Source of the DNA: an uncultured Prevotella sp.
GTDB taxonomy: Bacteria; Bacteroidota; Bacteroidia; Bacteroidales; Bacteroidaceae
Assembly: GCA_900768785.1 (NCBI GenBank)
Contig: CAAGEG010000131.1
Span: 1-16,073, forward strand
Reading direction: 5' to 3'
DNA length: 16,073 nt
The notes under the pieces were generated by a model, which saw nothing but the letters and a program-made list of their open reading frames with translations, ran no database searches and was not told the DNA's origin. Both the position numbers and the translations under genes were made by a program. Of this stretch, positions 1 through 7,412 are shown piece by piece. The stretch's first letter is position 1. Each line of letters opens with the position of its first letter.

Positions 1-49
1 ATTTAGATTTTTTTAACCTCGATATATATCTTTAATCTATAATATTTGT

Positions 50-57
50 TACTTTTG
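50..57 (+). promoter_or_regulatory. Putative -7 element of the operon 1 promoter
   Basis: TACTTTTG matches the Bacteroidetes primary sigma -7 consensus TAnnTTTG and is followed by GC, as at the other two promoters in this window. It lies 100 nt upstream of the first SusC-like gene, giving a leader of about 95 nt. No TTTG-type -33 box is seen 19-21 nt upstream (that stretch is alternating AT), so the promoter may need an activator. The dyad CACG-TAAT-CGTG at 60-71 falls where transcription should start. Confidence 0.5.
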
Positions 58-104
58 CGCACGTAATCGTGTAAATTAACGATAATACTACAAACCTAAG
101 ACGT

Positions 105-134
105 AAATCTATTAAAACTACAAAATCTATTAAA
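105..134 (+). repeat. Direct 12-nt repeat in the leader of operon 1
   Basis: AAATCTATTAAA occurs perfectly twice, at 105-116 and 123-134, with a period of 18 nt. The preceding ACTACAAA is also repeated (87-94 and 117-124). The repeats lie in the presumed untranslated leader just before the first SusC-like gene. Their role is unknown; low complexity in AT-rich DNA is an alternative explanation. Confidence 0.45.
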
Positions 135-157
135 TAAATTTTTAACATTCTAAAAGT

Positions 158-3100
158 ATGAATACGCAAATCAGAAGAGTCTTTATGACCTTGCTTATGT
201 CGATGATTTGTTTTTTTGCTTTTGCGCAGAAGACAATTCACGGCACAGTGAAAGATGCATCCGGTGAGCCTATGATAGGCGTGACGGTATCTGTTGACGG
301 TAAGGCGGGCGCTGTAACTGATCTTGACGGAAACTTTACGATTAACAACGTATCGGAGAAGTCTAAGTTAAAGATTAGTTACATCGGCTATGTCGCACAG
401 ACAATTAACGTCGGCAGCAAAAGCCAATTTGACATCGTGATGCAAGAAGATGCACAGACATTGGAAGATGTCGTTGTTGTCGGTTACGGTACAATGAAGA
501 AGAGTGACCTTACGGGTTCTATTTCTTCTACAGACGGTGCCAAAATTGCAGCGAAAGGAACAACTAATGCAATGGAAGCCCTTCAGGGTTCTGTTCCTGG
601 TGCAAGCATAACACAGTCAACAGGACGTACGGGTACCGGCTTTGATATCCAAATTCGTGGTAAGTCTTCTATTGAGGGTAGCAGCTCTCCTCTTTATGTT
701 GTTGACGGTATTATCTGCGATGACATATCATTCCTTAATCCACAGGATATCGAGCGTATGGATATTTTGAAAGACGCTTCTTCAACAGCAATTTACGGTT
801 CTCGTGCTACTGCCGGTGTCGTTGTTGTAACGACAAAGAGCGGAGCATCCGTAGGCAAGAAACAAGAGAAGGTAACAATCTCTTATGACGGCTATTACGG
901 TGTTTCCAAGATTGCTCGCATGCCGGATTATATGAATGCACAGCAATTCTATAATTTCCGTTTCCTTGATTTCCTTGAGTCCGGTCAAGTTGCAAACACT
1001 GTTTCAAGCGTTCCTCAACCGATTTGGAAAATTGCAGACGGATATGACAAAGGTATAGGTCAATGCCTTATACAATCATCTCCTAACGGGAATTATGTGT
1101 TAAAAGACATGTTAGCAAATGGTGAAAGTTACGATTGGCCTGATCTTGTAACACAAAACGGTCAGAAACAAAATCATTTTATTGCCATTAACGGCTCTTC
1201 TGCAACGACAAGCTATCACTTCGGTGTAGGATATAACCGTGATGAGGGTGTTTATAAGAATGACCTTCAGAACCGCTATAACATGAAAGGTAGCTTGGAT
1301 ACAAAGATTAACAAGTATCTCACTGCAGGTTTCAATGTTAATCTTGCTTACACAGAAAACGAGTATGCATCTGATGAAGGTATTAATATCGCATTCCGTC
1401 AGGTTCCTTTTACTCGTCCTTATGATGAAGAAGGTAATATTATTGAAAAACCGGGTTCTATCACAGGATTAGGTACTGAAAAGAATCAATTTACAGATAC
1501 AGTAAGTCCTTTGGCTTATCTTCGTGATGACAATAAAGAGGCTAAGGATTTCCGATTCCTCGGTAATTTCTATTTGCAAATCAAGCCGGTTGAATGGTTG
1601 AGTTTTAAGACTACATTCTCTCCCAACTATATCAACAAACGTACAGGTGAATATACAGGTACTTCAGGCGGTCGTACCGAAAGTGCTTCTCACTCTGAAT
1701 ATACACGTAAAGAATGGACTTGGGATAACCAGATTGACTTCAACAAGACATTCGGCGACCACGCTATCAACGCAATGGCTTTGTTCAGTATGAACAGCAA
1801 GGATTATACTTACAGCCAGATAGGTCGTACAACAACAGACGAATCATCTTTGATGACCGGAACTGATTGGTATAACCTCTATGCCGGAACAATTGACAAT
1901 ACCGAAACCGGTACTTCTTATTGGGAGGAGACAATGCTCTCTTATGCACTTCGTCTCAATTATACCTACAAAGGACGTTATATGTTTACAGGTACAGTAC
2001 GTACCGACGGTTCTTCAAAGTTCCAAAAAGACAACCGTTGGGGTTGGTTCCCGTCAGCTGCTATCGCATGGCGTATATCTGAAGAAAGCTTCATGAAGAA
2101 CATCAAGTGGGTTGACAACTTGAAACTTCGTTTGAGCTATGGTGTTACAGGTAACAACTCTGTTTGCAACCATTACAATTCTGTAGGTGTTTCTTCTCCT
2201 ACTATCTATGCTTTCGGTTCAACAGTAGCCAACGGATATGCTCCGAGCGGTGTCATCAATGCAGAACTTCAGTGGGAAAAATCACACGAAATAAATCTCG
2301 GTCTTGATTTTGCATTCCTCCGCAATCGCATCAACGGTAGCATTGATATCTATCAGAAGAATTCTACAGACCTTCTTTATGAACGCTATTTGCCTCTTGT
2401 TTCCGGTGGTGGAAAACTTTGGGACAACGTAGGTGAGGTTCAGAACAGAGGTATAGAGATTGCCTTGAACACTGTAAATATTTCAAATAAGGATTGGAAC
2501 TGGACAACGAGCTTCAGCTTCGCACGCAATATCAACAAAGTTAAGAAGATTAACGGTGAAGATATGATTATAGATCCAGACTCTCCTATTACAAACTCCT
2601 TGTTTGTAGGCAGTCCTGTTAACGTAGTTTATCTTTACAATGTACAAGGTATCGTATCAGACCGAATGATGACTGTTCCTAACAATCAGGCTGCAATAGA
2701 CAATGGCTTTGTTCCGGGTGAACAAGTACGCTCTTGTGACTACTATCACACTGTTTACAAGTGGACAGAAGGTATGCCTATCATAGAAGACGTTGACGGT
2801 AACGGTGCAATAACAGCAGAAGACAAGAAAATACTTGGTAGCCAAGATCCTTCATGGACAGGTAACATCACTTCTACATTGCAATACAAGAATTGGGATT
2901 TCTCTTTCTCAATCTATACAAAACAACACTTCTATGCATATTCCAACACTTTGGCTGACACATACGACTACAACTATCGTGGTTGGAACAAGATAGCAAT
3001 GGACTTCTATATCCCGGCAGGAACTCTTATTGATTGCGACGGTGTAAATGCTGACGGTACATACATCAATCCTGTATATCAGGAAACAACTCATTATGGA

Positions 3101-3412
3101 AATTTCCCATTCCCTAATGCAGGTTGCTCAAATTATGGTATGGGTATGACATACGAGAAAGAGAAATACAACGCATTGGCAGCCAACAAGATTTCTTATT
3201 GGAAAGTCAAGAACATAACATTGGGTTATACATTCCCGAAGAAATGGCTTCAGTCTTGGGGTTGTCAGTATCTGCGTCTCTATGTCAATATCACCAACCC
3301 GTTTGTTCTTACAGACTATAAGGGCTTTGATCCTGAATGGGCAGGTGCATCAAGAAAGCAAGACGCTCCGAGCACCGTTACATATCAGCTTGGCGCAAGC
3401 ATAAAGTTCTAA
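158..3412 (+). CDS. SusC-like TonB-dependent outer membrane transporter, first pair
   Basis: This 1084-residue protein is a SusC/RagA-type TonB-dependent receptor that should import oligosaccharides across the outer membrane together with its SusD partner. The first 23 residues form a signal peptide ending FAFA|Q. A carboxypeptidase-D-regulatory-like beta-sandwich follows (about 26-97), then a TonB-box-like stretch EDVVVVGYG (103-111), the plug with SPLYVVDGI (177-185) and the family signature ERMDILKDASSTAIYGSRA (199-217), and the barrel, which ends in a terminal Phe as usual for outer membrane barrels. A calcium-loop-like motif DVDGNGAITAED sits at 878-889, a place where SusC proteins often have one. 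Length is typical. The start is chosen because it gives a complete signal peptide; an internal Met10 is possible. The SusD-like gene starts 23 nt downstream. The sugar cannot be read from this protein alone; pectin is inferred from the locus. Confidence 0.95.
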   Translation: MNTQIRRVFMTLLMSMICFFAFAQKTIHGTVKDASGEPMIGVTVSVDGKAGAVTDLDGNFTINNVSEKSKLKISYIGYVAQTINVGSKSQFDIVMQEDAQTLEDVVVVGYGTMKKSDLTGSISSTDGAKIAAKGTTNAMEALQGSVPGASITQSTGRTGTGFDIQIRGKSSIEGSSSPLYVVDGIICDDISFLNPQDIERMDILKDASSTAIYGSRATAGVVVVTTKSGASVGKKQEKVTISYDGYYGVSKIARMPDYMNAQQFYNFRFLDFLESGQVANTVSSVPQPIWKIADGYDKGIGQCLIQSSPNGNYVLKDMLANGESYDWPDLVTQNGQKQNHFIAINGSSATTSYHFGVGYNRDEGVYKNDLQNRYNMKGSLDTKINKYLTAGFNVNLAYTENEYASDEGINIAFRQVPFTRPYDEEGNIIEKPGSITGLGTEKNQFTDTVSPLAYLRDDNKEAKDFRFLGNFYLQIKPVEWLSFKTTFSPNYINKRTGEYTGTSGGRTESASHSEYTRKEWTWDNQIDFNKTFGDHAINAMALFSMNSKDYTYSQIGRTTTDESSLMTGTDWYNLYAGTIDNTETGTSYWEETMLSYALRLNYTYKGRYMFTGTVRTDGSSKFQKDNRWGWFPSAAIAWRISEESFMKNIKWVDNLKLRLSYGVTGNNSVCNHYNSVGVSSPTIYAFGSTVANGYAPSGVINAELQWEKSHEINLGLDFAFLRNRINGSIDIYQKNSTDLLYERYLPLVSGGGKLWDNVGEVQNRGIEIALNTVNISNKDWNWTTSFSFARNINKVKKINGEDMIIDPDSPITNSLFVGSPVNVVYLYNVQGIVSDRMMTVPNNQAAIDNGFVPGEQVRSCDYYHTVYKWTEGMPIIEDVDGNGAITAEDKKILGSQDPSWTGNITSTLQYKNWDFSFSIYTKQHFYAYSNTLADTYDYNYRGWNKIAMDFYIPAGTLIDCDGVNADGTYINPVYQETTHYGNFPFPNAGCSNYGMGMTYEKEKYNALAANKISYWKVKNITLGYTFPKKWLQSWGCQYLRLYVNITNPFVLTDYKGFDPEWAGASRKQDAPSTVTYQLGASIKF

Positions 3413-3435
3413 CTCTTTAAAATCAAAAGACGACA

Positions 3436-5331
3436 ATGAAAAAGTTTATAATAATGTCTGCCTTTGGTCTGGCTGCAGTTGCAGGTTTGTCAAGCTGTTC
3501 CGACTTTCTTGATACAGACAACAAGAGTACCATTACCGCAGACGACCAGTTCAGCGATATAAACGGCTGGAACCAGCTCCTCAATCAGGCTTACTATTCA
3601 ATGAGGGCTATATATAATGAGCCGCAAGTTTTCTGTGCAGGTACTGATGCTTACGTACCGGCACAAGGCACAGCTCCAATTCCTTTACAATCATATCAGG
3701 TAACTACATCTGACGCTATTGTAGAGAATCTGTACACAAACACTTATGCAGCTATAAATGCAGCCAACTGTGTACTGAAATATTCACAAAATGATAAGAT
3801 TAGCGATCAGGCACGTTTTATACGCGCTTACTGCTATTACGTTCTGACACAACAGTTTGGTGCTGTTCCTTATATAGAGGCTTATATTGAGTCTGCAGCA
3901 ACAAGCTATCCACGTACCGATTTGGCTACATGTTATCAGAATATGATAACAGACCTTACAGCTATCATCAATAATGGTAATCTTGACCCAACAAGTTCTG
4001 CTTCTGATGGTCGCGGACGTGCAAGCATTCTCGGTGCAAAGGCCCTTCTCGCAAAGGTTTACCTTGCAGCAGGATGGGATATACAGACAACACTTACTGA
4101 TGCTGAAAAAGGTAACTATACCATAAATAGCACAGACTATTTCGCTAAGGCTGCCGCTACAGCTGCTGAAGTTGCAGCATCTGTTCCCCTCACACAGAGT
4201 TTTGATACAAAATGGAACTTTGACTTAAATGAGGCAGGCAACAATGCAGAAACTCTTTTCGCTATTCAGTATGATCGTGCTACATCTTCTGACCAAGCAA
4301 CAGGCGGACACAATCTACAACATTTCTTTGGTGGTTATATGGGTTCTAATGATCTTGGAATTAAGGCAATGAAGAACGAACTTTGTCCAACTGAACGTGT
4401 ACATTTTGCATTTGAAAAAGGAGATGATCGTTATGAAGGATCTTTCATGACAGAAATTGTCAATTATAGCGGCAATGCAGACAACTGGAGCAAAGAAGGC
4501 TATTGGGCACATTACAACGCAACTGCAGCAGAGCAGTCAAGACTACCTATAGCATGGAAATTCTTCCCATGGTATGCACAGCAATCAGAAATTGACGCAT
4601 ATATGACAGCAAATGCTTCACGCTTTGTAACAACGGGTTACAAAAATGTAGCTCAGATATTCCACCTCTCTGATAATGTTACTACATGGCAGTATGCTAA
4701 ATCCGGAGGCTCGCCGTCAACTACTTCTTACTCTTTTACCCAAGCAATAGCAAAGATTGGTTGTACACCACCGGTTAAGAAGTATGACGATAAAAACACA
4801 ACAAGTACGGTTAAACAGAGTGGCGGTAGCTATCGTGACATCGTTGTCCTGAATGCGAGTGAAATTTATCTTACAGCAGCAGAGGCTTACCTTATGGCCG
4901 GTGATGAGACAAATGCATTGAAGTATCTTAACGCAGTACGTGATCGAGCTCATGCTTCACATCTTAACAGTTTTGCTGACTATTATCGTACCGACTATGC
5001 TAATGGTAATGCAAAAATTAAGGTTGGACAGACTGACAGCAATGAATTTACATTGAATAAATTAGATGTTGTTCTTGACGAGCGTCTACGTGAAACTCTC
5101 GGTGAGTGTTATCGTTGGATGGATCTTCGTCGTACAAAACAGCTTGTTCGCTATAACATTGCTTACAATGGATTCTCCGTATCTACTATGACCGGTGTTG
5201 ACGGTGAGATTAAGTGGCTCCGTCCTATTCCGGATAATGAAATTCAAATCAACTCCGGTATGACATCGGCAGACCAAAATCCGGGTTACAGGACTATTGG
5301 TAACGATGAAGAAGCAGAGGGAGACAAGTAA
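3436..5331 (+). CDS. SusD-like surface glycan-binding lipoprotein, first pair
   Basis: A 631-residue SusD/RagB-family lipoprotein expected to sit as a lid on the adjacent SusC-like barrel and capture oligosaccharide. An SPII signal ends in LSSC with the lipidated Cys at 21, followed by SDFLD, the usual SusD start and compatible with a Bacteroidetes surface-export signal. The helical TPR-like part includes ARFIRAYCYY (126-135) and NASEIYLTAAEAYLMAGD. The hallmark C-terminal segment DERLRETLGECYRWMDLRRT is at 548-567. It is somewhat longer than many SusD proteins. It starts 23 nt after the SusC-like gene, so it is almost certainly cotranscribed. The tail after the last conserved segment is rich in Glu and Asp. 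Ligand specificity cannot be seen from sequence; a pectic oligosaccharide is inferred from the pectate lyase in the locus. Confidence 0.95.
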   Translation: MKKFIIMSAFGLAAVAGLSSCSDFLDTDNKSTITADDQFSDINGWNQLLNQAYYSMRAIYNEPQVFCAGTDAYVPAQGTAPIPLQSYQVTTSDAIVENLYTNTYAAINAANCVLKYSQNDKISDQARFIRAYCYYVLTQQFGAVPYIEAYIESAATSYPRTDLATCYQNMITDLTAIINNGNLDPTSSASDGRGRASILGAKALLAKVYLAAGWDIQTTLTDAEKGNYTINSTDYFAKAAATAAEVAASVPLTQSFDTKWNFDLNEAGNNAETLFAIQYDRATSSDQATGGHNLQHFFGGYMGSNDLGIKAMKNELCPTERVHFAFEKGDDRYEGSFMTEIVNYSGNADNWSKEGYWAHYNATAAEQSRLPIAWKFFPWYAQQSEIDAYMTANASRFVTTGYKNVAQIFHLSDNVTTWQYAKSGGSPSTTSYSFTQAIAKIGCTPPVKKYDDKNTTSTVKQSGGSYRDIVVLNASEIYLTAAEAYLMAGDETNALKYLNAVRDRAHASHLNSFADYYRTDYANGNAKIKVGQTDSNEFTLNKLDVVLDERLRETLGECYRWMDLRRTKQLVRYNIAYNGFSVSTMTGVDGEIKWLRPIPDNEIQINSGMTSADQNPGYRTIGNDEEAEGDK

Positions 5332-5354
5332 TTAATCTTAAAAACAAAAAAATT

Positions 5355-5825
5355 ATGAAACTTAAGAATATATTTTTTCTCTTGCTCTGTATGACATGTT
5401 CATTGGGTTTCGTTTCATGTGACGATGACGATGATGATGCTACAACACATACAAACGCAGCTCCGTTGGTAGTTGGAACATATACAGGGGATCTTGTTGA
5501 TGAAAAAGGCAATCAAAAAGCTACTGACGTAAAAATAACACTTTCTCTTGTTGAAGCTGAAGGAGTACAAGCTGTAACACTTCATTGCACCTCTTCTACT
5601 CTACAAATGGATCAGGAGGCGGTTTTTAATGTAGCAAAAGCAGGTGAAAATCGTTATTTACTGAGTACGGCATCTATAGGTGCAGCTTCAAAGAGCCAAG
5701 GAGTTATAGAGGATGACCAATTAACATTCTATGCAAATATGACTACTAAGTACAAATTTTCTTTAGCTGTTGCCGCAAAACAGAAAAAGATGACATGTAC
5801 AAAAGTATCTTCAACAGTTGAATAA
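5355..5825 (+). CDS. Small lipoprotein with six Asp after the lipid Cys; possible calycin-like barrel
   Basis: A 156-residue lipoprotein of unassigned function. The SPII signal ends FVSC (Cys22) and is followed by six Asp (23-28), which fits the acidic surface-export signal of Bacteroidetes lipoproteins. After a short Thr/Asn/Ala linker the body begins VVGTYTGDL (39-47) and reads as alternating hydrophobic beta strands. This opening resembles the calycin-like beta-barrel proteins common in Bacteroidales, but that placement is from memory and tentative. It lies 23 nt behind the SusD-like gene, where PULs usually encode SusE/SusF-type surface glycan-binding proteins, yet it is much smaller than those. 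A glycan-binding or assembly-accessory role is inference. No catalytic motif is visible. A strong RNA hairpin follows its stop codon. Confidence 0.85.
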   Translation: MKLKNIFFLLLCMTCSLGFVSCDDDDDDATTHTNAAPLVVGTYTGDLVDEKGNQKATDVKITLSLVEAEGVQAVTLHCTSSTLQMDQEAVFNVAKAGENRYLLSTASIGAASKSQGVIEDDQLTFYANMTTKYKFSLAVAAKQKKMTCTKVSSTVE

Positions 5826-5837
5826 CATTTTAAAAGA

Positions 5838-5881
5838 ATAATCCCGTTGTCGTGGCTGTAACGGCTGCGGCAGCGGATTAT
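5838..5881 (+). other. Intercistronic RNA stem-loop
   Basis: Between the small lipoprotein gene and the next gene the + strand can fold into a long stem: 7 outer pairs (5838-5844 with 5875-5881), one bulged C at 5845, 12 inner pairs (5846-5857 with 5863-5874) and a five-base loop GTAAC. Several inner pairs are G.U, so the structure is good only as + strand RNA. It lacks a trailing T tract, so it is not a standard intrinsic terminator. It may be an RNA processing, stability or attenuation element setting the ratio of upstream to downstream products. Confidence 0.7.
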
Positions 5882-5926
5882 ATAAAACGTTTTACATTAA
5901 TTAAATCATTTAAAATTTTAAAGATT

Positions 5927-6739
5927 ATGAAAAAGTCATTACTTTTTGTAGCTGCAATTTTTGCAGCAGTAGCAGTTAATGCACAGGGTACATGGAATTG
6001 TGTTCCTTCAACAAGTGCAATAGATGATATTATTGCAACAGGAAATGGAGAATATCAACTGATTGAAACTCCGGTGCAGAACGCGAAAATTTCCCTTTGT
6101 GACGGAGGTGCTAATTGGACAGTAAAGAGTGATATTACTTTAGCAGAAACTTTTACCGGTGCTGATGGTGTTACTTATTCTAAAGCTTATATCCAAGGAG
6201 GAACAAACGGTGTTGCCGGTTCTCTTGACAAAAATGGTGTAACTTCAGCACATATGCTTTTCCAACCGGATCAAGATGGTTCTGTTTATGTTGCAGCAAA
6301 ATGGGGTGGTAAGAAAATGATTTATGTTGCAGAACTTACTGCTCAACAGTTTGAAGAAGAACTTGCATATGATGCAACTTCAATGGAAGCATGGAAAACA
6401 AGCATCTGGGCTAAAAAGATCCAATTAGACGGAACTCTTGGCGATCAGTTCAACGGAACAGGTACAACAGATGATGAAATGAAGGCCAGCGCAACTGACG
6501 TTTATGCTGCTGTTGGTTTTGATGTTAAAGGCGGAAACAACTATCTTGTTTGGGTAGAAGGCTCAAAGATTATGCTTTCAGGTGTTTCTTATTATCCCGG
6601 AGTATCATTAGGTATCAACGGTATCACAGTTGACGGTGCTGATAACGCAAATGCTCCTGTTTTCAACCTCGCAGGTCAGCGTGTAAGCAAAGACGCTAAG
6701 GGTATTCTTATCCAGAACGGCAAGAAATTCATCAAATAA
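5927..6739 (+). CDS. Secreted protein of unknown function with conserved-type C-terminal tail
   Basis: A 270-residue protein with an SPI signal peptide (MKKSLLFVAAIFAAVAVNA|Q). I chose ATG 5927 because it opens this signal peptide and follows a normal A/T-rich leader. An upstream in-frame GTG at 5852 would add 25 residues encoded partly by the hairpin and would bury the signal peptide. The body is rich in predicted beta strands and aromatic residues (for example AHMLFQPDQDGSVYVAAKWG), suggesting a beta-sandwich, perhaps carbohydrate-binding, but I recognise no family. The last 44 residues (227-270), with APVFNLAGQRVSKDAKGI and INGITVDGA, match a tail seen on many secreted Prevotella/Bacteroides proteins (pattern NLxGQRVxxxxKGI-NGKK). 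That tail resembles a sorting or anchoring module. It is the last gene of operon 1, separated from the previous one by about 100 nt holding the stem-loop. Confidence 0.85.
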   Translation: MKKSLLFVAAIFAAVAVNAQGTWNCVPSTSAIDDIIATGNGEYQLIETPVQNAKISLCDGGANWTVKSDITLAETFTGADGVTYSKAYIQGGTNGVAGSLDKNGVTSAHMLFQPDQDGSVYVAAKWGGKKMIYVAELTAQQFEEELAYDATSMEAWKTSIWAKKIQLDGTLGDQFNGTGTTDDEMKASATDVYAAVGFDVKGGNNYLVWVEGSKIMLSGVSYYPGVSLGINGITVDGADNANAPVFNLAGQRVSKDAKGILIQNGKKFIK

Positions 6740-6772
6740 TATTATTGTTTGATAGTTTTTAAAAAATTATGG

Positions 6773-6800
6773 AAGGCTGTGTTATTTGACACAGCCTTTT
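6773..6800 (+). terminator. Intrinsic terminator of operon 1
   Basis: AAGGCTGTGT (6773-6782) pairs with ACACAGCCTT (6789-6798), leaving a six-base loop, and is followed by further T residues. It starts 33 nt after the stop codon of the secreted protein. The A run on the left arm could allow weak bidirectional function, but no convergent gene is present. Confidence 0.85.
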
Positions 6801-6827
6801 CTCATTATATTCACGCCAGCGGGATTT

Positions 6828-6945
6828 GCAATTGACATGAGCAAACAATGATTTGTTCTTTCTCCTCTTATTACGGATTAGACGGATTAAACATTTATCT
6901 GTTATTCATTTTTATTAGAGGAGGGGAGAGGCTATAGTCAATTGC
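6828..6945. repeat. Degenerate 118-nt inverted repeat, origin unknown
   Basis: The ends are perfect 9-nt inverted copies, GCAATTGAC (6828-6836) and GTCAATTGC (6937-6945). Further inside, AGC (6840-6842) matches GCT (6931-6933) and CTCCTCT (6862-6868) matches AGAGGAG (6917-6923). Two tandem 9-mers, ACGGATTAG and ACGGATTAA, lie at 6873-6890. The layout could be the relic of a small non-coding mobile element. No target-site duplication or transposase is recognised. Confidence 0.4.
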
Positions 6946-6981
6946 GTATTGAGATTTTGTTGAATCGTCTTTCTTGTTCAT

Positions 6982-7058
6982 AAAGTGCCACTTTACGAGT
7001 GTCAAGTGCCACTTGGCGAGTGAAAAGAGGCGCTTTAAGAGTAAGAAAAAGCCACTTT
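6982..7058. repeat. Array of four 21-22 nt repeats with a palindromic 13-nt core
   Basis: The cores are AAAGTGCCACTTT (6982-6994), CAAGTGCCACTTG (7003-7015), AAAGAGGCGCTTT (7024-7036) and AAAAAGCCACTTT (7046-7058), spaced 21, 21 and 22 nt. The spacers are also related (ACGAGTGT, GCGAGTGA, AAGAGTAAG). The first two cores are perfect palindromes around a central C; the outer pair changes from A:T to C:G on both arms at once. Units 3 and 4 are decayed (one and two mismatched pairs). It lies in the region between the operons, about 315 nt before the second promoter. Confidence 0.75.
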
Positions 7059-7295
7059 AGGAATTAGCAGGCGAAAAGATATAACATATTTCCCCCTTTT
7101 TATCAATATATCCTCTTTAATACCTCGCCCCATATCTTCTCTGCACCATATGAGTTGATGCAGAATGCTTGGGTTATAATCATATCCATGTTGCCGGTGG
7201 ATTGCCCAATAGTTATATGCTATCACTTCACAATGTAGTGTATGTTCAACTATCAGTTCACTTTTGCCATCGTTAATATCTCCGATGTACTCTGT
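7035..7295 (-). pseudogene. Possible decayed reverse-strand reading frame
   Basis: A stretch of 86 sense codons stays open on the minus strand from 7295 down to the stop at 7035-7037. It has no ATG at the front (a stop codon at 7296-7298, then an internal GTG at 7226). The translation includes YNYWAIHRQHGYDYNP and HQLIWCREDMG, richer in Trp, His, Tyr and Cys than AT-rich noise usually gives, hinting at a former globular protein. I recognise no family. Its 3' end runs through the palindromic repeat array, so that part is unlikely to be original coding sequence. It may equally be a chance open frame. Confidence 0.25.
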
Positions 7296-7338
7296 TTAAT
7301 GCGTTATCATTAAGTTGTAATGACTTAGAAATTTACCT

Positions 7339-7367
7339 TTTTTGCTCCGAGAACCGTAATTTTTGCT
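7339..7367 (+). promoter_or_regulatory. Direct TTTTTGCT repeat upstream of promoter 2
   Basis: TTTTTGCT occurs at 7339-7346 and 7360-7367, exactly 21 nt apart, ending 8 nt before the -33 box of promoter 2. Two direct half-sites on the same helix face next to a -33 box is the geometry expected for an AraC-type activator such as the output domain of a hybrid two-component regulator. No regulator is encoded here and the site is only inferred. Confidence 0.3.
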
Positions 7368-7374
7368 AAAAAAG

Positions 7375-7406
7375 TTTGAGAAATATATAAATTATATGTA
7401 GTTTTG
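7375..7406 (+). promoter_or_regulatory. Promoter of operon 2 (Bacteroidetes consensus)
   Basis: TTTG at 7375-7378 and TAGTTTTG at 7399-7406 are separated by 20 nt, an essentially perfect match to the Bacteroidetes -33/-7 promoter (TTTG, 19-21 nt, TAnnTTTG). Transcription would start near 7413. The 12-bp perfect palindrome AACTATATAGTT at 7414-7425 therefore covers the start and could be an operator. Confidence 0.75.
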
Positions 7407-7412
7407 CATTAC

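Noticed and set aside
5838..5881. Intrinsic terminator at the intercistronic hairpin
   Set aside because: No T tract follows the stem, and the next gene has no separate promoter that I can recognise, so full termination there is unlikely.
5852..5926. In-frame GTG extension of the secreted protein (25 extra residues)
   Set aside because: It is encoded inside the intercistronic hairpin and would place a hydrophilic stretch ahead of a clear signal peptide; ATG 5927 is the better start.
6982..7058. CRISPR array interpretation of the 21-nt repeats
   Set aside because: Cores are only 13 nt and diverge, spacers are about 8-9 nt and related to each other, and there is no cas gene.
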